The translations under genes were made by a program, and so were the position numbers. From contig JAHFVB010000009.1 in NCBI GenBank assembly GCA_023264755.1, forward strand, positions 1-21,823: 21,823 nucleotides of DNA, in the 5' to 3' direction. The notes beneath the pieces were generated by a model that did no database searches, was not told the origin of the DNA, and saw only the letters and a list, made by a program, of their open reading frames with translations. Numbering within the stretch: position 1 is the first letter of the stretch; every line of letters begins with the position of its first letter. Shown piece after piece: positions 6,578-12,977 of the stretch. This stretch comes from Mycobacterium sp. (GTDB lineage Bacteria; Actinomycetota; Actinomycetes; Mycobacteriales; Mycobacteriaceae).

Positions 6578-7243
6578 ATGTTGAATCGCTTCGCCCTGGC
6601 CGCCGTGGCCGCCGTCGTCATCCCCTTCGCCGCCAGTTCACCACTCGCACTCGCCGATCCCGGCCCCGACGACGCGGGCCCCCCGCCGGACAACGGCGTC
6701 GTCGCATCGGCCGAGCCGGGCGTCGTCACCAGCCCCGACGGCTGGACGCTGACCGTCGTCGCCAAGGACGAGACGCAGCTGCCCATCGCGCCCCTGACCA
6801 CCGCGGTCTCCTCGCGCGAGTACCTGGTGGGCGGCACGTTCACCGGAACCGTCACCGGCAACGGAAAGACCACGCTGGCCGGCGGAACCCTGGAGGCCGG
6901 CTACCAGATCGGCTGTGGCATCGAACTCGGCCAGGTCCGCTTGATCGGTTCGGCCGGCATCAGCACCTCCGGTTCCACCCTCGCCGGCATCGTGCCCACG
7001 GGCGTTTCGTTCCCGCTCTCGGGCACCCTCGAGATCCACGTCAAGCCCGGCACGGTGACGCAGGTCCCCGTGGACAAGAAGACGTTCAAGTCCGCTCCGG
7101 TCCGCGTCACGCTGAAGGACACGCACATCAAGGTCGACGGTTGCGTCGGTCAGTCGTTCCTGCGGTCCTACGCGACGCTGACGAGCTCCACCACGGATAC
7201 CGACGACATCGTCGCCTACTACGGCGTCACGAAGTCCGTCTAA
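6578..7243 (+). CDS. MspA family porin (second of tandem pair)
   Basis: A 221-residue paralogue of the preceding porin with the same layout: signal peptide cleaved after ALA before DPGPDD, an acidic/Pro-rich linker, then the MspA domain. Long blocks are shared with gene one, including APLTTAVSSREYLV, GTFTGTV, TLEAG-QIGCGI and GQSF-RSYAT-TSST, ending in the identical GVTKSV. Both cysteines are conserved. After QIGCGI the first copy has SDEEE, whereas this copy reads ELGQVRLIG, so the segment that probably lines part of the pore has lost its acidic run. Tandem duplication followed by divergence is the simplest explanation. The two could form different or mixed rings. Its stop lies 14 bp before the next gene. 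Confidence 0.88.
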   Translation: MLNRFALAAVAAVVIPFAASSPLALADPGPDDAGPPPDNGVVASAEPGVVTSPDGWTLTVVAKDETQLPIAPLTTAVSSREYLVGGTFTGTVTGNGKTTLAGGTLEAGYQIGCGIELGQVRLIGSAGISTSGSTLAGIVPTGVSFPLSGTLEIHVKPGTVTQVPVDKKTFKSAPVRVTLKDTHIKVDGCVGQSFLRSYATLTSSTTDTDDIVAYYGVTKSV

Positions 7244-7257
7244 CTCCAAGGGAAGAG

Positions 7258-7929
7258 ATGTTTGCCATGACGGATTCTGATCGCTTGGTTCGAGCCAAGA
7301 AGGCGGTCGCCAACGTGGCAGCACTCGGAACGCTGGCATTCGGAGCGGCGGTCGCCTTCGCGGCGACCGCCGCTGCGGATCCCCCGCCCGATCCGCTGCC
7401 CGCCGATCCTGCACCGCCACCGCCACCAGGACCGACGGTTCCCATGGTGGGGCAGCTCAACTCCAACGGGCTCAGCCCGCTGGCGCAAGCCGGCCAGGAC
7501 CCGGTCCCTGGCGGTTTGGGTGCACCCGCGCTCAACGGGTTGGACCGAAACAGCGTGCTCGGCCAGAACGTGGTGCCCTCGGCGCCCGGACCAGATCCGG
7601 GAATCGTCCCGAATCTCAACGTGTTCAACAACGCCTACGGCGTCCAGCAGAATGTGAAGCCTGCCGCACCTGGGCAAGGCCAGCAGTTCGACGTTGCTCC
7701 CGGCGACGAGAACGCGGACGTCTCCAAGCGGGAATGGTTCGGTCGCTTCATCGACATGCAGCGCGCCGGAATGCTCAAGGGCGGCTTGCTCGGTCAGGTA
7801 CCGCAGGAGCAGCTTGGCCAGCCGCTCCCCGGCACCGCGCCGCCGCCCGGGACCAACGTGCCGCCGGGACTCGTTCAGTTCCTGCCGGATCCGGCGGATC
7901 CCAACGCTCCGCCGCCACCACCTGGCTAA
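7258..7929 (+). CDS. Proline-rich exported mycobacterial protein
   Basis: A 223-residue secreted protein. The signal peptide (basic RAKKAVANVA, hydrophobic AALGTLAFGAAVAFAATAAA) is cleaved before DPPPDP, followed by a Pro-rich stretch (about 40% Pro) and a Gly/Pro/Asn-rich body with the segments NGLSPLAQAGQDPVPGGLGAP and PQEQLGQPLPGTAPPPG. The tail is PNAPPPPPG. No enzymatic motif is seen. Similar proline-rich exported proteins occur in mycobacteria, but I know of no function. AAGGGA at 7248-7253 can serve the ATG at 7258 (spacing 4); an alternative ATG at 7267 has GGAAGAG spaced 9 and is equally plausible. It follows the second porin by 14 bp and is the last gene before a strong terminator, so it is probably co-expressed with the porins. 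Confidence 0.75.
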   Translation: MFAMTDSDRLVRAKKAVANVAALGTLAFGAAVAFAATAAADPPPDPLPADPAPPPPPGPTVPMVGQLNSNGLSPLAQAGQDPVPGGLGAPALNGLDRNSVLGQNVVPSAPGPDPGIVPNLNVFNNAYGVQQNVKPAAPGQGQQFDVAPGDENADVSKREWFGRFIDMQRAGMLKGGLLGQVPQEQLGQPLPGTAPPPGTNVPPGLVQFLPDPADPNAPPPPPG

Positions 7930-7942
7930 TCAACCGCACGTC

Positions 7943-7983
7943 CTTGGGCCCCACGTCGAAAGACGCTGGGGCCCAAGTGTTTT
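7943..7983 (+). terminator. Intrinsic terminator of the porin operon
   Basis: A perfect 11-bp stem (CTTGGGCCCCA at 7943-7953 with TGGGGCCCAAG at 7967-7977) encloses a 4-bp inner stem (CGTC/GACG) with a GAAA tetraloop and a single bulged C. It is followed by TGTTTTT. It lies 13 bp after the stop of the proline-rich protein gene and 6 bp before the convergent dehydrogenase stop. The T-run is on the plus strand only, although an A-rich stretch precedes the hairpin in the other direction. Confidence 0.9.
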
Positions 7984-7989
7984 TATCAG

Positions 7990-9135
7990 TCAGTCGACGA
8001 TCTGGGGAACGACGAGGAACTTCTCCCCCGTCGCCCGCTTGACGTAGGCGTGGAACGCGTCGGGACGCAGCATGCCCGCCAGTGAGACCTCGCGGGTATA
8101 GGTACTCGCAAACGTCGTGGTGAGCTCCGCGGCCACCCGCGCCCGCAGCCGCGCCACGGTCTCGGCACCGGCGCTCTGCAGGAATGGGGTCAGCAGCCAC
8201 CCGCCAACACCCCATGCCATGCCGAAGTCTCTGGTGAGGATGGTCGGACCCGTGTCGAGTGAGCCATAGACGTACACCTGCTTGCGGACGGTCGAGCCGT
8301 ACCGCGAGTATTCGGTCGCAGTCGACTTGGCCACCTGCTCCATGGCACTGAGCAGCTGACTCGCAAACGGTCCCCCACCGATGGCGTCGAAGGCCAACGT
8401 CGCGGACGTCGCCTCGAGTGCCCGGACCAGGTCGGCCGCGAACGACGGCGACGACGAGTCGACGACGTGGACCGCGCCCAGCGAGCGCAACAGCTGCGCT
8501 TGGTCCGGCTTGCGGACGACGTTCACCAGCGGCACGTCGTCCCGCTGGCACAGCTTGACCAACATCTGGCCGAGATTCGACGCCGCGGCCGTATGCACCA
8601 GAGCCGAATGACCCTCGCGGCGCATCGTTTCCACCATGCCGAGGGCCGTCATCGGGTTCACGAACGACGACGCCCCAGCGCTGGCCGGGGTGCCTTCAGG
8701 CAGAACCAGGCACGCAGCCGCGGCGACCACTCGGTACTGCGAGTACATCGCGCCGGCGGCGATCCCCACCGTCTTGCCGAGCAGCGCCTGCGCCTCGGGA
8801 TCCGAGCCTGCAGCCACAACGGTACCGGCCCCCTCGTTACCCACGGCAAGCGATTGGTCTAAGCGCGCCGAAAGCCCCTTCAGCGCCGCCTGCCCCAACG
8901 GAGCGGTGACGACGGGGCGCTCCGGGGTGCCCGTTACCGTCGCATCGGCCAGGTCGGCGCCGGCGATCAGCAACCCCAAGTCGGACGGGTTGATCGGGGC
9001 GGCTTCCACGCGCACCAGCACCTGATTGGGACCGGGCACGGGCACCGCGACGTCGTGCAGGGAGAGCTCCAGCGTGCCGTGCGACGACACCAACGAACGC
9101 AGTTCCAACGCAGTTTCGGGCAATGCTGTGCTCAT
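7990..9135 (-). CDS. Zinc-type medium-chain dehydrogenase / quinone oxidoreductase-like protein
   Basis: A 381-residue soluble oxidoreductase of the medium-chain (MDR) superfamily. The N-terminal GroES-like part contains VPGPNQVLVRVEAAPINPSDLGLLI and NEGAGTVVAAG. The cofactor domain contains SALVHTAAASNLGQMLVKLC, the position where quinone reductase-like members have the NADPH-binding AxxGxxG-type turn. The Cys/His ligands of catalytic or structural zinc are not evident, so a quinone or enone reductase-type activity is more likely than alcohol oxidation. The substrate is unknown. The start at 9135 (MSTALPE) is chosen over an open frame to 9234 because GAGG lies at suitable distance and the extension covers the promoter. 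It is divergent from the kinase gene. A tandem repeat resembling ECF-sigma -35 elements and an inverted repeat precede it. Confidence 0.85.
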   Translation of the reverse strand: MSTALPETALELRSLVSSHGTLELSLHDVAVPVPGPNQVLVRVEAAPINPSDLGLLIAGADLADATVTGTPERPVVTAPLGQAALKGLSARLDQSLAVGNEGAGTVVAAGSDPEAQALLGKTVGIAAGAMYSQYRVVAAAACLVLPEGTPASAGASSFVNPMTALGMVETMRREGHSALVHTAAASNLGQMLVKLCQRDDVPLVNVVRKPDQAQLLRSLGAVHVVDSSSPSFAADLVRALEATSATLAFDAIGGGPFASQLLSAMEQVAKSTATEYSRYGSTVRKQVYVYGSLDTGPTILTRDFGMAWGVGGWLLTPFLQSAGAETVARLRARVAAELTTTFASTYTREVSLAGMLRPDAFHAYVKRATGEKFLVVPQIVD

Positions 9136-9159
9136 CGAACGGCCTCGTTCCCATTGTGA

Positions 9160-9177
9160 GACGTCCTGTCGGACGTC
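9160..9177. promoter_or_regulatory. Perfect inverted repeat in the leader of the dehydrogenase gene
   Basis: GACGTCC and GGACGTC form a perfect 7-bp inverted repeat with TGTC between them, 24 bp upstream of the dehydrogenase ATG and downstream of its candidate promoter. It could be an operator for a dimeric regulator or an RNA hairpin in the 5' leader. Confidence 0.5.
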
Positions 9178-9192
9178 ACTCCAGCGTAGGGA

Positions 9193-9231
9193 AACCCGCC
9201 CACCTCCATATCTGTTCCCGATCTGTTCCCG
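9193..9231 (-). promoter_or_regulatory. ECF-sigma-like promoter with a tandem 11-bp repeat
   Basis: On the minus strand the 11-mer CGGGAACAGAT occurs twice head to tail (9231-9221 and 9220-9210). The second copy supplies GGAAC (9218-9214), spaced 18 bp from GTT (9195-9193). This fits the GGAA(C/T)...GTT pattern known for mycobacterial SigE/SigH-type promoters. The predicted transcript would start about 50 bp upstream of the dehydrogenase ATG. It suggests induction by oxidative or envelope stress. The duplicate GGAAC has no matching GTT. Confidence 0.45.
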
Positions 9232-9288
9232 CATTCCTCACCGGCGGCGCCGAGCGACATGCGGTCACGCAGGCTCCAGGCAGAGGAT

Positions 9289-9294
9289 TACGTT
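9289..9294 (+). promoter_or_regulatory. -10 element of a probably leaderless kinase promoter
   Basis: TACGTT fits TANNNT and ends 6 bases before the ATG at 9301, so the transcript could begin at the start codon. The only Shine-Dalgarno-like run (AGAGGA, 9282-9287) is 13 bases away, too far for normal initiation. No clear -35 was seen. Confidence 0.35.
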
Positions 9295-9300
9295 GTACAC

Positions 9301-10455
9301 ATGTCGACCGAAGTGCTGCTCGGCGGTCGGTACGCGCTGCGCGGCGTGCTCGGCCGCGGAGGCATGGCCGTGGTCCACGATGGCTGGGACACCCGGCTGG
9401 GCCGCGCTGTCGCCGTCAAGCTGCTCCATCCCGGGCTGGCCAACGATCCCGAGAACCGGCGCCGCTTCGAACACGAGGCGCGTTCCGCGGCCGCACTCAG
9501 TCACCCGAACATCGTCGCCGTGTACGACCGCGGTGAGCACGACGGCACTCCGTTCATCGTGATGGAACGCCTCCCGGGACACACCCTGGCCGAACTCATC
9601 GCTCGCGGTCCACTGCCACAGGCTCAGGTCCGGACCATCCTGGCCGAGGTGTTGGCCGCCCTCGCGGCGGCCCACCAGGCCGGAATCCTGCACCGCGACG
9701 TCAAACCCGGCAACATCCTGTTCACCTCGTCCGGGACGGTCAAGGTGGCCGACTTCGGAATCGCCAAGACCACCGACACCAACCACACCGTCGCAGGCCA
9801 AATCGTCGGAACCGTAGCCTATCTGAGTCCCGAACGGCTGTCGGGCCAACCCGCCACGCCATCGGACGACCTGTATGCGGTCGGCGCCGTCGGCTACGAA
9901 GCTCTCACCGGCCAACGGGCCTTCCCGCAAGACACCCTGGGCTCGCTGTCGCACGCCATCATGACGCAGCGACCACCAGCCCTGGCTGCGCTGCGGCCCG
10001 ACGTCGACCCGATGCTGACCGGGGCAATCGAGCGAGCCATGGCCCCGACCGCACAGGCGCGCTTCGACAGCGCGTTCGAGCTACATGCCGCGCTCTTCGG
10101 CCACCGCCCCAGCCCCACCGGCGCGCCGCGCCCAGCCACGGTGCACATGACGTCCCCGCTTCCCCCCATGCCGGCACCCGCCGGCGCGCCCGCGGCGCGC
10201 CGCCCGATGAGCCGGACCAGAAGGCTCGTCCTGCTGGCGGCTGGGCTGGCCGCCGTGCTGATCACCGTGGCGGCGTTCGTGCTCGACTCCTGGGCTCACC
10301 CCACTCCGACCCCGACCGAGCCGACGGCTACCACCCCGGCGTCGACCGTTGCGCCCAGCTCCACTTCTACGTCCAGCACCGAAACACCGGTTCCGTCAAC
10401 GCAACCCGTCGACCCGCCGAAGAAGCACGGGCGCGGACACCAAAGGGGCGGGTAG
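9301..10455 (+). CDS. Transmembrane serine/threonine protein kinase
   Basis: A 384-residue Pkn-type Hanks kinase. The catalytic domain (about residues 10-268) is intact: glycine loop GRGGMAVV (18-25), ATP-anchoring K40, E59 in helix C, HRDVKPGN with D133, DFG D151, and a Thr-rich activation loop (TTDTNHTVAGQIVGT) before LSPERL. A Pro-rich juxtamembrane linker leads to one transmembrane helix (about 309-328). The outer tail is only about 55 residues, rich in Thr, Ser and Pro, with a basic His/Gly end (KKHGRGHQRGG). There is no PASTA or other recognisable sensor. The start at 9301 is preferred over the in-frame ATG at 9259. It aligns without gaps to the kinase at 14607-15803 through the catalytic core. 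It is convergent with the membrane-protein gene of the operon on the other strand. Confidence 0.9.
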   Translation: MSTEVLLGGRYALRGVLGRGGMAVVHDGWDTRLGRAVAVKLLHPGLANDPENRRRFEHEARSAAALSHPNIVAVYDRGEHDGTPFIVMERLPGHTLAELIARGPLPQAQVRTILAEVLAALAAAHQAGILHRDVKPGNILFTSSGTVKVADFGIAKTTDTNHTVAGQIVGTVAYLSPERLSGQPATPSDDLYAVGAVGYEALTGQRAFPQDTLGSLSHAIMTQRPPALAALRPDVDPMLTGAIERAMAPTAQARFDSAFELHAALFGHRPSPTGAPRPATVHMTSPLPPMPAPAGAPAARRPMSRTRRLVLLAAGLAAVLITVAAFVLDSWAHPTPTPTEPTATTPASTVAPSSTSTSSTETPVPSTQPVDPPKKHGRGHQRGG

Positions 10456-10464
10456 TCGTCGGCT

Positions 10465-10491
10465 GCGCTCAGCCGCCGGCCGGCTGAGCGC
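10465..10491. terminator. Hairpin between convergent kinase and membrane-protein genes
   Basis: A perfect 11-bp inverted repeat, GCGCTCAGCCG and CGGCTGAGCGC, with a 5-base loop. It starts 10 bases after the kinase stop and overlaps the last codons of the opposing membrane-protein gene. There is no T-run in either direction, but its position between convergent stops suggests a bidirectional terminator or 3'-end stabiliser. Confidence 0.5.
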
Positions 10492-11605
10492 TCCGATAGC
10501 GGTTGCGCGCGATGAGCGTGGTGTGCAGGTCGGTGATGAGCGGCACCAGGAAGTCCTGCTTGTATTCGTCGTCGCCGACGGAGCGTGCGCTGACGTACAT
10601 GAAGGTCAACGCGCACAGGACCATGGTCATGTGAATCAGGGACTGCGGCACCGGAATGGTCATCCCGAAGACGGTGCCGTCACTGCTACCACCACCGGTC
10701 CACTTGGCCAGCAGCGCCGGGCTGAGCACGATCAGGCCCAACGCGAAGTAGATCGTCGCGGTGCAGATGGCGACCATCAGTAGGTGGGCGACCTGAGCCG
10801 CGGCGAACACTCCCACGACGTTCAAGCGTTCGGCGCGGGTCAGCGGGGCGCTGACTGGTGGGTCCGGTATCGCCGCGAAGGGCGTGCCGCTCAGGTCGTG
10901 GGTGTCTTCAGCTGCCGCGCTTGCCGATTCGAGCATGGGCCGCACCCGGGAGGCGCTCGTCGAGACCAAGAACACGACGGTCACGGCGAGCAGGAAGAGC
11001 ACGGCGAGCCACAGTCGGGTCCGGCTGATCGTCGTCGCCATCAACCAGACGTAGCCGTTGAAGAACACCACCACCGTCAGCAGCAACACCGGCAGGGATC
11101 GGACGAAGAGCTCGCCCATCGCCGCGACCTGGTTCATGGTCAGCTGGACCGCCCACGCCAATACTGCGCCGGCCCCGGTGACGGTCATCGCGGCCACGAC
11201 CGCGACGACGATGGCGACGGCGAGCAGGTGCGAGGGGCCACCCTGAATCACGCTGGAAATCGCGGCGATTGCCACCGCGCCGGTCGCGATCGCCGTCTTC
11301 GTCCGCAGGTTGCGCAGCCGGGACACCACCACGCCGACGGCCGTGGCCAGCGGGACGGTAAGGGTGAGGACGGCCAGCACGAGCTGTTCGGCCGGGGTCG
11401 GTGCGCCGTCGATGTAGATCTCGCTGGAGCCCGTCAGCAGGAAGACCGCGAGCAGGGCGAGGGCCACGGTGGCGTAGGCCGCCAACGCCGGCGCCGACCG
11501 AGCCACCAGGTGTCGCGTACGCCCCCGCGCCGTCAATGCAGTCGGCAGCCCTCGGGTGAGGAACCAGCGCTCGGCCTCGTCACGACCGCTATCGCGCGCT
11601 GTCAT
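10469..11605 (-). CDS. Conserved integral membrane protein
   Basis: A 378-residue multi-pass protein with roughly eight to nine hydrophobic helices, for example LAAYATVALALLAVFLLTG, LVLAVLTLTVPLATAVGVVV, LLAVAIVVAVVAAMTVTGAGAVLAW, LPVLLLTVVVFFNGYVWLMA, LWLAVLFLLAVTVVFLVS, VVGVFAAAQVAHLLMVAICTATIYFALGLIVLS and a late SLIHMTMVLCALTFMYVSA. A soluble loop of about 50 residues lies between helices five and six, and the N-terminus is charged and cytoplasmic. I recognise no named family or catalytic motif. The ATG at 11605 overlaps the end of the FAD-oxidase gene by 17 bp, so translation is probably coupled, and the protein should work with the oxidase or permease. Confidence 0.8.
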   Translation of the reverse strand: MTARDSGRDEAERWFLTRGLPTALTARGRTRHLVARSAPALAAYATVALALLAVFLLTGSSEIYIDGAPTPAEQLVLAVLTLTVPLATAVGVVVSRLRNLRTKTAIATGAVAIAAISSVIQGGPSHLLAVAIVVAVVAAMTVTGAGAVLAWAVQLTMNQVAAMGELFVRSLPVLLLTVVVFFNGYVWLMATTISRTRLWLAVLFLLAVTVVFLVSTSASRVRPMLESASAAAEDTHDLSGTPFAAIPDPPVSAPLTRAERLNVVGVFAAAQVAHLLMVAICTATIYFALGLIVLSPALLAKWTGGGSSDGTVFGMTIPVPQSLIHMTMVLCALTFMYVSARSVGDDEYKQDFLVPLITDLHTTLIARNRYRSAQPAGG

Positions 11606-12977
11606 GCGAAGGTGTTAGTCCTTGCTCGAAGTGGAAGACGTCATCGGGATCGTACTTCGCTTTGACCACCCGCAGCCGGTCGACGTGATCGCCCCAGTAG
11701 GCGGTTGCCCAGTCGGCCAGGCCCGCGTTCGGCACATTCGGGTAGGCGCCATTCACGTACGGCGCCAACGCCTCGGTGAAGTCGCTGATCCAGGCCAGGC
11801 ACACCTCGGTCAACTGATCGTCCGAGCCGCGTGGTTCGCCGCGAGTCCCCCAGCCTGCGCCCGGCTCGGCGTAGAACAGCGCGTTGCGATGGGCGAACGC
11901 CGAGCCGCCGGACGGCTCGCTGCCGGTGACGGCACCGCCGAAGGCATTGGTGAAGTAGTTGCAGTGCGGCGTAGGGGCGTTCGCCAGGAAGGCGCCGATG
12001 AGGTGGATCGCTTCGGTGGGAAAGGGTTGGGAACTGAACTGCGAGTTGAACTTCCAGTTCGCGGGCTCGTCGTCCGTCGGGAGCTGGAACCCTGCGTAGT
12101 TGGCGGCCCAGCTGTCCTCGATCACCGACACCTCGGGATGGCCGATCGACAGGATGGGGGCCAGCAACCCGGTGGCCTCGGCCTCCGAACCGGACGCGAG
12201 CACGGCGATCAGCTGGATCTCGTCGGGGCGGATCTCGAGTTGACTGGTCAGCCGGTCGTCGGTGTGGGGCGCACACAGCTGCCAAGCGTCGAAGACCTCC
12301 GGCAGGTCGGCGAGGCCCGCCCACGTCGCAGTCACGTAGCTGGTCTCGGTCAGCGGGTGCACCGTGTAGGTCAGGGAGGTGACGATGCCGAAGTTGCCGT
12401 TGCCCGCGCCGCGCAGTGCCCAGAGCAGGTCCGCGTTGTCGTGCTCGTCGGCGACGATGACGGTGGCGCCGTCGACGTCGGACGCGACGACCACCTCGGC
12501 CGCGACCAGGTTGTCCGAGGCCATGCCGAACAGGCGGGTGAGCAGCCCGAACCCGCCCCCGAGCGTGGCCCCCACCAGGCCGACGGTCCCCTCGGTGCCG
12601 GTCGGCGCCGCAACACCGGCCTGGCCGAGCGCGACGACGGCTTCCAGTTGGTTGAGCCCCGCGCCGACGGTGGCCGTACCCGACGCGAGATCGACTGTCG
12701 CCGACTTCAATTCGCTGACGTCGATCACGATGCCGTCGTCGACGTTGGACCAGCCCTCCAGACAATGCCGGCCACTGCGTACCCGGGGCGTGACACCGTT
12801 CTGACGTGCCCAGGCCAGCGCGTTGACGACGTCACGCGTGTCCTTGGCGAACACGATCACCGCAGGGTGATGGCTGAAGAGCAGGTTCCAGCCGGCGCTG
12901 GCGGCCGGGTAGTCGGCATCGCCCGGGCGGACGATGCGGCCGGTCAACTCGGCCGGTCGCGCCGCCGTGGACGTCAC
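11589..12977 (-). CDS. FAD-linked oxidase, berberine-bridge (BBE) type
   Basis: A 462-residue flavoenzyme of the VAO/berberine bridge family. The FAD-binding N-terminal half shows VRSGRHCLEGWSN, where H71 is the expected 8-alpha covalent FAD attachment site (usual form RSGGH), then LGGGFGLLTRLFGMASDNL. The C-terminal BBE motif is DWATAYWGDHVDRLRVVKAKYDPDDVFHFEQG. The cysteine that makes the second FAD bond in bicovalent members is missing; GTVGLVG (near V132) stands where GTCG is typical, so FAD is probably attached only through His. There is no signal peptide. The GTG start at 12977 sits in a GTGA overlap with the permease stop. The open frame runs much farther upstream, but that part is a shadow of the permease gene. 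The substrate is unknown, perhaps whatever the permease imports. Confidence 0.87.
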   Translation of the reverse strand: MTSTAARPAELTGRIVRPGDADYPAASAGWNLLFSHHPAVIVFAKDTRDVVNALAWARQNGVTPRVRSGRHCLEGWSNVDDGIVIDVSELKSATVDLASGTATVGAGLNQLEAVVALGQAGVAAPTGTEGTVGLVGATLGGGFGLLTRLFGMASDNLVAAEVVVASDVDGATVIVADEHDNADLLWALRGAGNGNFGIVTSLTYTVHPLTETSYVTATWAGLADLPEVFDAWQLCAPHTDDRLTSQLEIRPDEIQLIAVLASGSEAEATGLLAPILSIGHPEVSVIEDSWAANYAGFQLPTDDEPANWKFNSQFSSQPFPTEAIHLIGAFLANAPTPHCNYFTNAFGGAVTGSEPSGGSAFAHRNALFYAEPGAGWGTRGEPRGSDDQLTEVCLAWISDFTEALAPYVNGAYPNVPNAGLADWATAYWGDHVDRLRVVKAKYDPDDVFHFEQGLTPSHDSAR

